Source: Cryptomeria japonica (lineage: Eukaryota; Streptophyta; Pinopsida; Cupressales; Cupressaceae). From it: a stretch of 64,000 bases of DNA. This document shows, one piece after another, positions 22,950 through 34,189 of this stretch (the first letter of the stretch is position 1; every line of letters starts with the position of its first letter). Position numbers and translations under genes: made by a program. The stretch spans positions 613,254,477 to 613,318,476 of the forward strand of contig NC_081408.1 of assembly GCF_030272615.1 (NCBI RefSeq), given 5' to 3'. The notes below the pieces were generated by a model. The model made no database searches. It saw nothing but the letters and a program-made list of their open reading frames with translations, and had not been told where the DNA came from.

Positions 22950-25900
22950 TTCAATGTTTATTTTGATCTTTAGAAATAATATTCTCTAGAAAGAGTAAAG
23001 TAACTTCAAGTAATATAGTACTTTCATATGTATCCAAATGGAACTCTTCCATAAATCTTCAAGGCCATATTAATTCTTTAAGAGCTACATTCATATTTTG
23101 TCCATTTGATTCAAAGACACATAGAAGATAGTCTTCTTATTAGAGTATTGTAGCATCCATGTAATAGTACTTGCACCATATGTTTTGAAGGCATAACCTC
23201 ACCATAGAAGAAACAATATAGTTAGTAACATAGTAATCAACTTCATTTTTGGTGTAAAGAAAGAACATAATATTTTTTTTTGGTCATTTGCCAAAGATCA
23301 TATAATATTCCTTATAAAAATATAGTCCAATTATTGGTAGAAAGGAGATCAACATATATTTTCATGAGAAATAATTTGTTGTCTTGTTTAAATGCTACTA
23401 CATATAGTAATGATCCATAAAAAATTAGGCAACGGGTGAGCTATCCTTTCTAGGTTTGCTCCCCAGACAGTTTATAAGGGCGATAGTCACCCATTATAAA
23501 TAGTATGATTGAAAAAAAATGGATCAAATATAGAATAGAATAAAAAATCACTTGGATCTCCAAAAAGGGATGCTAATGATAAATTTTTAATTTTAGTTAT
23601 GCATATTTACTAGCTTGTACATTTCAAAAAATATATTTTACCCTACATTTATAGATAGATAGATGATTTCCTGTTTATCATTGTGATAGTTTGATATCAA
23701 GGAATTTGCTTATCAAACATACAATAATCAAGAATATTCCTAATGTTAACATAAGGCATATCCTCCATGAAATACCTATAAAAATTAAATTTGAGATAAA
23801 TAATGATGTTCCTTCCTTTATTCCTACTAGTTCACATGTGACTTTTTGTGATGCACTTAAATGACTAATATAAATAATAACAGGTACTTTGGGAGGGTCA
23901 CATGAAAATATGAACTAAGACTGGATGAATCAACTGTATTAAAAATTCATATGGAAGGATCAACACCATTAGTTATGAAGTGCTTGTTTATTTGTTCATG
24001 TCTCACTAACAAGTTATTTATAAAAGATAGCATAAAGTGACAAAAGAGACATTACTACATCCACTCATACTAAATGCCTATCAAAGATATTATAAAGAAC
24101 AGTTATAAGGGAATTATAAAATATCAACACTTATAATGGATGATCTAGGAAAGGACAAGTCTAAACCATCTCTTATAACATTGTGAAAGAAACCCCATTA
24201 AGTCTATTCTTCATATATATACCTAATCTTCCATGAAATCAAATTATTTATTCTGTGCATATCCAACTATCATTGTAGTCTTAATCCATTTGACTTGGAT
24301 TCTTTCAAACAGTTCACTTCCCTTGTGCATTTTGAAAAATAAAATAAAATGTTGATTTAATGTTTGCACTAATGAAGCATTTCCATAAAAAGCGTGTACA
24401 TGTTTATTCATAAAGTACATATGACTCTCTATGACGTGTCTAACTTATAGATAAAAAATTCATGCTTTCACACGACACATTAAGAGTTACATATTTTTGC
24501 TTCCAAGTGAACCATTTTGTCCAAAAATATCATATTTGGTCCATCTTGAAGTGTTAAAAGTGTCCATGTAAGGGTTAGAGTCATTTATGTCAAAAATACA
24601 AAAATTATAAAAATTGTAAAGTTGCAACATTGCCAAAAAAGTGCAAAAAAAGTGTAAAAATGAAATCCATTGGTCATGAGGTGGTTAGAGTAGTTAGAAA
24701 GGAGTTGGAAATAGTTTATAAAACCATGTTTGGTCGAAATCAAGAGGGTAGATCAGTTTGGAGGGGATTTGACAAAGATTATCCATCAAAACCTCAAACT
24801 GTCATGAGGTTTTAAGGAATCTGTGGCTGTCATAAATCCATGGAGGATCCCATTTGGTGTAATTTTTATATGTAGAAGGTATTGAATGATATATTAATGA
24901 AATATATTTCAGATGAATCATTTCTTATGCATTTTTGTGGAGTATTTGGCAAGATATGTTTATCTTTACAATAATTGTCAAAACCCTGCCAAGGGTTACC
25001 CATTTTTGGGAAAATGTTCATAACTTTTGATTCAACTGTTGGATCTAGCTAAAATTTTGAGAGGGATTATTTAACTCAATAATATATAGTCCGACTGAAG
25101 CGATTGTATTTATGATCAATATTGTAAACGTTATTGATGACTGTTTTTTACAATTCGTGGTGAAAGGCAGATAGGTGAAGGCAGCAACAGCCCGATTGCA
25201 GCATTTGGTGTGGTCACATGAGGAATAGTAATTAAGAAAGGATATATGTGTTGGAAATTTATCTGAATCTTCTTTCCAGTTCTTTTTGTCTTACTTAATT
25301 TGGTTAATAATTGAATTTTGTGTTGTTATTTTGGTGAAAATAGTTTTTTTAAAGGATGAAACCCTGAACTAGGGTATTCTATGGAAATAAAGAATTTGTT
25401 CTCTCATGTTATGGTGAATGTTATGATCTTAAACCTTGAATGAAGGTTTGTAAGGATGTAATATAACCTTTGAAATTGGTTTGGAATTGAAAATAATTTT
25501 TTATCTTTTTATATGCCTCTTGATTCAAGTTTAAAGTCTACCCTTGAATGAAGGTTTTATGGTTTGTGATAGATGCTCTGCATCAATTTTTTTTATGATA
25601 ACTAGTTCAATATTAATTTATCATTGTGTTTGGCCCATAGCAATGCACTATCAATATTAAAGGATAGTTACCTTTTCACAAAAGGCACATCATTTAGATT
25701 TAGATTTTGTATAGGGTTTTGATTTATTAAAGAGAACATACCTCTCAAAAAATGTATAAAATCAATAAGATTGATTGAAACATTAAACTATTTGATATAT
25801 GATGAATTTAAAATGGTTGTGTTCATGTACTTGTTTTGAGATGGTGTAACACATTTATGAATTTTTTGAATTGATTTAATGTCAAAAATCAATCAAGTGA

Positions 25901-26513
25901 AGATCTTTTAGCAAGAGAAGATGTTGTGGGATGGATTTTTCTAAGGTTATTAAAAAAAATTATCATGGAGATATAGTTAGATATCATATTATTAAATTGT
26001 ATATACTTTAGATTCTCTTGAAAACAAATCTAGTCTTGTTGGAAAGAATCATGATAGTCTTATTTGAGATATATTTTGTATATATATAGTTAGTAAGGAA
26101 TCTAGAAAGCTAATCTAGAAAGCTAATGGTTTCTTCACCTACAAAACATGAGTAGGTATCAAGTATACACAATGACTTTAAAATATTATTTTTGACACTA
26201 TACTATAATGTATTATATGATATTGTAAAGGAATGAATATATAAATAGGGATATCATTATCATTATTTAGATATCCACATATATTATATATGATGCAATC
26301 TATTAAAAGGTCTTGTCAATTATCAAGTATCTACTTAATATAAATTAAATTTAATAGTAATTGAAATAATAGTTTATTTATTAGAGTAATTAATTTATGA
26401 TGTTGATGAAATAAAAAAATCTCAAAGCCAAATTTTGAAAAAAAAATTAATATTTACCTCTTATGATGTATGCTCAAATGTCAACTTTTATGAGGCCAAC
26501 TTTTTAATGTAAT
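22950..26513. other. internal region of the non-coding element, nothing recognised
   Basis: About 3.5 kb of AT-rich sequence without a domain. The longest frame of note, 24630-24815 on +, encodes a Lys-rich peptide with no recognisable motif and is probably chance. Neither strand shows RT, integrase or Gag residues. Confidence 0.6.
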
Positions 26514-27980
26514 TGTAGACGTATAAAAATGACCATATTCCTAAATGAATATTTTATGTTCATTTCTCTATTTAATTAAATCCAATTTAATTAAATTATC
26601 CACATTCCTCTATTTAATTAAATAAATTATTCAATTTATTTAAATTAAATTCACTATACCATTTAATGAATAAATCATTTTATTCAATTAAAACCCCCCT
26701 ATCCACTTTTAATTAAATTCAAATTTAATTGAATAGTTATCCCAAATTGAATAAATCAAATTTATTTAATTACAACCAAATTGAATGAATTAAATTATTT
26801 CAATTAAATCCTATTATCCCTCCATCCACTTGCAAAATCCCAAACCCCTTTCTAATCCCTTCTAGAATCTTCTAAACACTTCTAATTAACCTAACCCTCC
26901 TCTAAATTTTGTCAAATCCCTAAGCAAAGGGAAGTCACTTCTCGAATGGCTCAAAGTCTTTGATAACCATTAAAGGTTTTCAACCTTCAACCACCAAAAC
27001 CCTTAAAGTCTTTGAAAACCATTGAAGGCTTCCAACCTTCAACCACTTAATCCCCAAAGTCTCCAATAACCATTAATGGTTAATTCAAACCCTCCCACAT
27101 GGTTAAAACATTTGTTTTGACTCAACCTCTATCCAACCCAAGGGTCTCATCAGGCCATTAATGCTTTGACCATGATTATCTCTTAATCATTTGCACAAAG
27201 GTTTATCCTTGGATTAACTCTTAATCCAGTGGGTAATCTTAATTTAGACTTGACCCTTAGCCTTTAGATAACCATGAGGTCTTCTCAGGCCTTTAATGCC
27301 TCCAACCTCTTCTCTCAACCCAACCCTATGTTGACACTTGTCACCATTTCATTGGTGCTAATTGTGCACATGGATCCCCAACTTTCAAACCTGGCCCTTG
27401 ATTAAACCTTTCAATCTTGACCATCCATTGCCCTGTTTATGCTATAAATAGAGCTCTCATTCCTCCATTCTAAACAATCATCCTTCAAATTTGAAGCATT
27501 ATACTTATGCTCAAATTCTTTCAAGCTTTCATATCATTTTTATGCTCATCATTTAGCCTCTTTTAGATCAGGAATTAGACTAAATATGCATGTTTAGTGT
27601 ACTTTTTTATCATTTAGCTCAATCATAGACTAAATATATTATGCTAGGATAGTGTTCATACTAACCTTGTCATCTTATCATCTAGTTTATTGCATTTTAG
27701 AATCATACATAGCTTAATCTCCATTTCATACTAAAATCTATCAAAGCATCTCTCTTTCTCATATTTGCCATCCCTAAACCATTTTGCTCAGTGATCTGAG
27801 AGCAAAAACGTTGGTTTGAGGGACATTGTGAGATAGAGAACCATGGGACCCTCCTTGGGAAGCTGAGTAACACTACGTTACTCCATAGCTTGCATCAAGA
27901 AGTCCTGTGTGTGTGTGTGGACTAGTATTCTAACATATTTTCACATATTAAGTTTTATTCGCCCACTTTTCCCGCATACA
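26514..27980 (+). mobile_element. solo LTR nested in the non-coding element
   Basis: The 1467-bp block runs from TGTAGACGTATAAA to CCCGCATACA, with proper TG...CA ends, flanked by perfect GTAAT duplications (26509-26513 and 27981-27985). Its layout resembles the Tat LTR and the solo LTR at 4626: AATTAAAT-rich start, CTTCTAGAATCTTCT-like words, the GACACTTGTCA word and a TATA box. It has no internal domain. It is the youngest layer in this branch of the nest. Confidence 0.9.
27443..27450 (+). promoter_or_regulatory. TATA box of the solo LTR
   Basis: TATAAATA lies in GCTATAAATAGAGCTC, in the same relative place as the TATA words in the other two related LTRs. Confidence 0.5.
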
Positions 27981-27985
27981 GTAAT

Positions 27986-28167
27986 CACATTGGTCAATGA
28001 AGATAATTATTTTTTTAATATAATATAAGATGCATTTCTCTAAAAAATACATAGTAGAAAGGAAGAGATACTGCCCGTATTTGTTGATTAATCATAAATA
28101 AGATTTCCATCAAATTTTATATGTCTTCTAGTATAACTTGTAAAAATGATTAGTACTAGCCTAACCT
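27986..28167. other. internal sequence between solo LTR and PBS
   Basis: This short AT-rich remainder of the non-coding element should be the 5' untranslated part next to its PBS. No open frame or motif is seen. Confidence 0.5.
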
Positions 28168-28179
28168 GCTCTGATACCG
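28168..28179 (-). other. primer binding site of the non-coding element
   Basis: On the - strand this reads CGGTATCAGAGC, the initiator tRNA-Met site TGGTATCAGAGC with one change at the first base, directly beside the right LTR. Confidence 0.8.
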
Positions 28180-28699
28180 GGTTAGAAATTAGGATCTAAG
28201 GATACTAATCATTATAAACAAGATTATAAAGTAAATGAAATATGAAACATACATGCAAAATGTACACATTACACAAGATATACATGGGGAAAACCCTTTC
28301 GGGTAAAAAACCCCATAAAGCATCATTTAATTAAAACACTTACAAATATAGTCTATAATAAAATAGACATGAACCTGGGGACACTCCTCCAATACTTCCA
28401 CATGGCCAATAATACCTCATATGCATAGTGATACAACTCACCATAAAGCTCCAAATTCACACACCTCTCAAATGAGAAAGACCTCCTTAAATATAGAAGA
28501 AAGGGTGACTTCACTAGTCACACCTTTTCAATAACCCCCACTCATAAATAATTAATAATCTAATAGTTATTAGATTATAATTATTTCAAATGGGATATGC
28601 TTATAAAGCATATAATATATAAGGTTTTATAACCTTATATTAGAACATTATATATAAATGTTATAAGGATGTGATCCCTAATAACATAATGTTCTAACA
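28180..28699 (-). repeat. 5' LTR of the non-coding element
   Basis: Partner of 21614-22134. It reads GGTTAGAAATTAGG at its left edge and AATGTTCTAACA at its right edge on the + strand. Confidence 0.92.
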
Positions 28700-28799
28700 A
28701 AACTACACTATGGCACTTGTGGAAACCAAAAGAATAAAAACAAAGGACGTATCCAACAATAAAAAACTCTTTGAGGTGCCTAAGGATGGAAGGTTTGAC

Positions 28800-29972
28800 A
28801 TTATCCCCTTCAACACTAATTAAGAGAGATCATCTATTCTTATCGAAGAAACAAAGGAGGTCAATTTGGGGGCACCGAAAAATCCACACATACTACATCT
28901 AGTAGAATCACTAACTCCAACAGAAGATCTTGATTTTATAGAGTTCTTTTGCTAGTGATAAATCAATTTTGCATGGTCCTATATAGATATGTGAGGCCTT
29001 GATCCATAACTAGTAATGCATCACTTAACAGTAGCAGAAAGAGCCAAACCAATAAAACAAAAGCTTAGAAAGATGCATCCTTAGATCGCACTATTAATAA
29101 AAGAAGAACTCAAAAAGCTATTTGATGTGGCTTTCATAAGACCCATTGACTATACAGAATGGATCTCCAACATTGTACCAGTGGCAAAACCAAATGGGGG
29201 CATCTGTATTTGTACATATTTTAGAGATCTCAACAAAGCATGTCCTAAGGATGATTTCCCTCTTCCAAACATTGATATGATCGTGGACCTCACAACATGA
29301 CATGCAATGCTATCACTCATGGATGGTTTTTTAGGATACAAGCAAATAAAGATTGCTCCAGAGGATCAACACAAAACAAATTTTACATGCCCATTGGGTA
29401 CATACTATTGGAATATAATTTCATTCGGTCTCAAGAATGTTGGCACCACGTATCACAGGGCGATGAATACTATCTTCCACGACATGATTCATACACTAAT
29501 GGAAGACTGTGTGGATGATTTACTAGCTAAATCATTAACAAGAGAGGGACATCTCACCGAGATAGAAAAAATCTTCAACAGACTACAACAATATAATGTA
29601 TTCCTAAATCCAAAGAAGTGTGTTTTTGGAGTAACCTCTGGGAAGCTCTTAGGATACATTGTCTCAAATAAAGGAATTGAGGTTGATCCTACAAAATTCA
29701 AAGCAATCATGGAAATGTCACCTCCTAGTAACATCATTCAGTTGAGAACATTACAAGGGAGGCTACAACCAATCTATTACTTCATCACACAATTGACCAA
29801 CAAATGTTATCCCTTCACACATCTGCTTCATAAGAATGTTTGTTTCAAATGGGAAGAGAATTGTCAGCAAGCATTCCAACAGTTAAAGGACTACCTAATG
29901 ACGCCACCATTACTGACACCACCATCTCCAGACAAGCCATTATCATTATATATATATATAAGCTACTACTAA
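28800..29972 (+). pseudogene. Tat reverse transcriptase (broken)
   Basis: The pre-RT segment EETKEVNLG (about 28845) and VMHHLTVAERAKPIKQKLR (about 29010) lead into RT. Recognisable blocks are FIRPIDYTEWISNIVPVAKPNG, YFRDLNKACPKDDFPLPNID, LMDGFLGYKQIKIAPEDQHKT and TFTCPLGTYYW-like NFTCPLGTYYW. The catalytic box reads CVDDLL instead of YVDDLL (Tyr to Cys). Thumb and connection follow to 29972, where the frame is lost in a TA microsatellite. Stops occur at 29083 and 29299. Without these the order is standard gypsy RT. Confidence 0.9.
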
Positions 29973-30390
29973 GACCTTAGGAGTCCTGCTAGCACAACAT
30001 AATGCAAAAGGCAAAGAATGTGCAGTGTACTACATTTCCAAGACACTAGTCGGGTATGAACTCAATTATACCCCTATTGAACAAGCCTGTCTAGCAGTGA
30101 TTTTAACATAAACTAAACTAAGACACTACATGCTGACATAAAAGATACAACTCATTGCCAAAATTGATCCACTTAAGTACCTACTCAGTAAAGTAGCGCT
30201 AACACGTCGTTTTACAAAGTGGGTCATGCTCCTCAGTGAATTTGACATAGAGTATGTAGACTGAAAAGAAATCAAAGGGTAGGTTATTGCAGATCAATTG
30301 GCTGAAGCACCACTCATAGGATACCATCTTCTCATGTCAAATTTTCCAGATGAGGAAATCTTCACAGTCATGCCAACACAACAATGAAAG
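29961..30390 (+). pseudogene. Tat RNase H (gypsy type) and tether
   Basis: In a different frame from the RT, the sequence reads TKTLGVLLAQHNAKGKECAVYY, ISKTLVGYELNYTPIEQACLAV and LRHYML, the gypsy RNase H with its Y-x-x-x-E-x-x-C-L-A-V helix. The tether follows (RRFTKWVMLLSEFDIEYV, then IADQLAEAP). At least four stops interrupt it. The frame change relative to RT coincides with the (TA)n run at 29948-29960. Confidence 0.85.
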
Positions 30391-30760
30391 TTATATTTTG
30401 ATGGATCTTACAATCGACATGGTTCGGGAGATGGCATTCTTTTTATCATACCTCAAGGTGATAGCATTCCAAAATCATATAGGCTTACATTTCCATGCGC
30501 AAACAACATAGAAGAGTACGAAGCCTTGATCACAAGACTAAGAATGGCCATACAATGGAACTTAAAGGAGCTACAGGTCTATGGCGATTTACAACTGGTT
30601 ATTCGACAGGTCAATGATGAATACCAAACTAAGGATGATAAGCTCATACCTTACAAGAAAATGGTTGGTAGCTTCAAATAATTATTCATAGCTATCACTT
30701 TTGAGTAGATTCCTTGATATTAGGACAAATTTGTAGATGCAATGGCTACAATAGCCTCTC
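30388..30760 (+). pseudogene. archaeal-type second RNase H of the Tat element
   Basis: After the tether comes a second RNase H fold: LYFDGSYNRHGSGDGILF (first Asp), IEEYEALITRLRMA (Glu) and LQVYGDLQLVIRQVN (Asp). The D-G-S, E-Y-E-A-L and D-x-Q-L-V spacing is that of the archaeal-type RNase H found in Tat elements and some plant proteins. It runs nearly unbroken to about 30680, then has stops, before DKFVDAMATIASLL. This domain is the basis for the Tat assignment. Confidence 0.87.
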
Positions 30761-31050
30761 TCCTCAATCGTCCACAAAATACAACACGCTATGAGTTCTT
30801 AGCTGAACAGCTTTGGATCCCTGCTTATGATATCTTGGAATCTGAGATGGTCTGTCAACTCATCAGTGCCAATTCCCCACGGTATGGTGAGTTTTACGCT
30901 TACCTACGTGATCAATTCCTTCCACCTAACCAATCAAACAACCAACAAAAAATCTTTATACGCCAATCCATCTGATACACTATCATTGTCTAAACCCTAT
31001 ACCGAGAAGGTCTTGATGGTACTCTCCTCCGATATTAAGAGAAAAGTGAG
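30761..31050 (+). pseudogene. Tat RNase H-integrase spacer
   Basis: The frame 30742-30975 continues from the second RNase H into a spacer without catalytic motifs. It is broken by a stop at 30973 and by a shift before the integrase at 31051. Confidence 0.6.
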
Positions 31051-32131
31051 GTGACCACAAATTTAGAAGAAGTACATGAAGGTATATGTGGGGTTTATTC
31101 AAGTGTCCCTTCATTGGATAAAAAGATCATGCAGGGCGGATACAATTGGCCCTCTATGAAAAAATACTCCTACCACTTTGTCAAAAAGTGCAAGAAGTGC
31201 CAAGTTCACAGAGATCTGATACATGCACCAATCCAAGAATTATAACTCATCACAACACCATGGCCCTTTTGTCAGTGGGGACTGGACCTTGTGGGTAAAA
31301 TTCATCCAACTTCATCTAATGGTCACAACTTCATCATTATCACCACATAATACTTCACCAAGTGGATCGAAGTTGTTCCACTTACCCAAGTAACCAACAA
31401 GATCACCTCATTCATCCTCAATTAGATCATCTGTCGGTATGATGTACCCATGTCCATCATCATAGATAACGGGCTTGCTTTTAACAATCAGGATGTCCAC
31501 AAGCTTTGTGAGAATTTTCATATCCAACACCGTTTCTCCACCTGATATTACCTGCAAGGAAATGGTCAAGCAAAAGCCTCAAACAAGAGCATATTGATGA
31601 TCCTAAAGAAGATGGTCAATGATGCTAGTCGTGATTGGCATATTCGTCTAAATCCAGCACTATGGGCATATTGAACTAGCATTCAAACCCCAACATGTGA
31701 AACCCCATATTCACTTGTATATGGAGCAAAGGCTATTTTTCCTATTGAAGTAGAATTACCATCTCTATGGGTTTCCTTGCACAATTTGACTACTGATGAA
31801 GAGTATCGTGTCTCATGTCTTCAGGACTTGGAACTACTTGATGAGAAGCGACAAGCTACCTACAATTACCTAAAAGCATATCAACAACGCATGAGAAGAA
31901 GTTACAATCATAGGGTCAAACCTCACACATTTGAGGTAGGAGATCTTGTTCTCAGAGAGAATCCTCGCGATCAACGAAATAGAGAACACTGAGGAAAATT
32001 TGAATCCAATTGGCTAGGTCCATATGTCATCACTGCAGTCTTCGGGTCTGGGGCATATCAGTTAGTTATGTTGGAAGGAAAATCATTGGTAGATCCAATC
32101 AACAATATGTATCTCAAAAATTTCCATAAAT
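31051..32131 (+). pseudogene. Tat integrase (broken, catalytic Glu lost)
   Basis: The N-terminal zinc domain keeps EVHEGICG and CKKCQVH. The core reads GLDLVGKI (first Asp), IIDNGLAF (second Asp) and GQAKASNKSIL, where the catalytic Glu of GQAEASNK is Lys (GAA to AAA). The C-terminal frame 31777-31992 carries YNHRVKPHTFEVGDLVLRE, and WLGPYVITAV then GAYQLV follow, the usual GPF/Y-type end. Stops at 31243, 31348, 31423 and 31672 and others break the core. The order RT, RNase H, second RNase H, integrase is gypsy-type. Confidence 0.9.
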
Positions 32132-34175
32132 AAGTTGTACAGAGCATCAGGCTCATTAAATATTAGAAAATAACAAAAACATTCAGAAAAAGTCCTAAAC
32201 AAAGTACAAAAAAAATGAAAAATTTAAGAAAATAGTAAAGAAAAATCATTCATTCAAATGGTGAAAACCACTTCGATGATGCCTTGGATAAGTATGGTGG
32301 TGAAAACCTGGCAAATAGGTGCCATTCGTAAAAGGCTACAGCTCCATTGTCATTCAGACTTGTTGCGATCACATCCATTCATACATCATATCTACCATGG
32401 CTTGTTATTGATCTCCAATCAGCGTTATTACCTCATGTGTCCCGCATCATGCTTTCACACTGACACCTAATCAGGGGAGTGGATTCTCAATACTGGTCAT
32501 TCACCGAGTTACTCATTCCAAAGATGTCTTGAAATAATCCAAAAAAACGTTCGTAAAAATCGCAAAAAGACCAAAAACATTCGAAAAACCTCCTGAAAAA
32601 TATATGAAAAACATCCAATTAAACTCAAAAAAATTGCAATATAATTATTCCTTGTACATAAACATCCAGTTAGATGCAAAAAAATATTTGAGCTACCTAT
32701 AAGATGATCAAATATCAAATCAACAAACAAACAAACATCTGAGCAACACATACACAAAACCGTCTTAAAAAAAAGGATGCATCCTTCCTTCAAAACAAGA
32801 CATGGTGACATATCTCTTTGACATGAAGATGTTGTTTAGCTGATAGGCATTTGGTCAGATTATGGCTTTCTATATTAGGTTCCTATATCACTCCAAGATA
32901 TCCACAAGTGATCAGAGTAACTGAGATGGTTTTGCATATCTTTTTCTTTGTTTTTTGTCTGTGGATTTGTTCCAATGAAGTTCTGGGGCATATACTAATG
33001 GTGTCTACATGGGAAGTTCACTAAGCTACAAAATCTTATGCAAAATATGCAGTCATGGATCCATGTTGGCTTGCTGACTACAACGTATACCTTGACCATC
33101 TGCATATGAATCAAAATGGAGGGTTACTTTCCTTATCTGTGATATTTTGTTTACAGGTGCAACACTCAAACTTGGTTTCTGATAACTCAGCCAAGATCGA
33201 TACTACCATGCTCGATGAGGAAATAAAGAACTTATACATACAAAACCATGGATCACTCGTTTCATCTCATTTGTATATATTGCATTCCGTTGCATATCAC
33301 CCATCCATCTATTCACTCATACATTGTAAATATTTTATGTGCATGCATACACAAGATATAGGGTTGCTTTGAGAAAGCTAAGTATGAGGGAATATCCTTA
33401 AACAATCATGACAATGTACTGGGTTCTCCATACCTTCTATCTAACATTGACTTCCCCACCTCACCCTCCTTATCTAGGTTATCATAACCCAACACCTTGC
33501 ATGGTGTCCCATCCAGTCGATCACGCCAAGTTCATTGCAGTCCATCTCTAAAAGGAGCGGTTGTGTAACCTATATCATCTAGGTCATCTTGTATGCAAAA
33601 CTGTTTCTGCCTTTTCAATCCAGCTGCCAATTGATCAACCTATCAACCATAGTCTAAATGGACAATTACATCAATTGTCTCAGTCTCAATGAGTATTTTC
33701 CTTCAGATACCTTGACTTTATCAAGCAATTACATCAATTGTCTAAGTCTCATCAAGTCAATTTGACTCACTTACTCAGACTTTATCTTGTTTGAGCGAAC
33801 AACTGACATCAATTGTCAGGCTTTGACTAATCATGAGGCACTTCCACCAATTGCACCAGACTGTCCAGACAATATCGATCAATTGAACAACATCCATCAA
33901 ATGCACCACAACACTAAATTTGCATAGTTTCTCGTGTGACCTAAGGGTTCTCATTAACTTACCTTCTCAATCTCTGTTCTTTCGCCATTTAACCCAAAAC
34001 CATTCTAATCTTTCATTCCCCCAATTCTTTCTATTTTTCGAGAGATCACCTGATTTTGCAAAAAAATTGGCCCATCTCTCGAGGGGCCATACCACCCACT
34101 AAACTAACATCTCTGGGGCATTTTTCTTATGCTTGTCTTTCTTTCTTTGAAACGAAACGATAAATCGCATCGTCT
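32132..34175 (+). other. 3' untranslated region of the Tat element
   Basis: Two kilobases between integrase and PPT hold no recognisable domain on either strand. The frames at 32258-32470, 32509-32811 (-), 33055-33372 and 33920-34102 show no known motif. A purine-rich stretch lies at about 32160-32240. ACATCAATTGTC recurs three times near 33.7 kb. Confidence 0.6.
33668..33817. repeat. three copies of ACATCAATTGTC
   Basis: The 12-mer occurs at 33668-33679, 33731-33742 and 33806-33817, inside longer imperfect repeats (CAATTACATCAATTGTCT at the first two). It contains the palindrome CAATTG. Confidence 0.6.
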
Positions 34176-34189
34176 CAAAGAGGGGCAAA
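34176..34189 (+). other. polypurine tract of the Tat element
   Basis: CAAAGAGGGGCAAA directly precedes the 3' LTR (TGTAGACACAT). It is the expected primer for plus-strand DNA synthesis. Confidence 0.8.

Larger units (their letters stand above)
21614..28699 (-). mobile_element. non-coding LTR retrotransposon (LARD-like), nested in the Tat element
   Basis: LTRs of about 520 bp at 21614-22134 and 28180-28699 are nearly identical. A tRNA-Met-type PBS adjoins the right LTR and a PPT adjoins the left, so the element runs on the - strand. The flanks AAACC (21609-21613) and AAACT (28700-28704) form a 5-bp duplication with one mismatch. About 6 kb of internal sequence, including a 1.47-kb solo LTR, shows no gag or pol motif. 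It would have to move with borrowed enzymes, probably from a copia element, given the primer site. Confidence 0.88.

Noticed and set aside
24630-24815. Lys/Arg-rich 61-codon frame in the non-coding LTR element
   Set aside because: Single short frame, no motif and no neighbouring gene signal; likely chance.
32258-32811. Frames after the Tat integrase as a possible extra gene
   Set aside because: Neither strand shows a recognisable domain and the frames overlap low-complexity purine-rich sequence.
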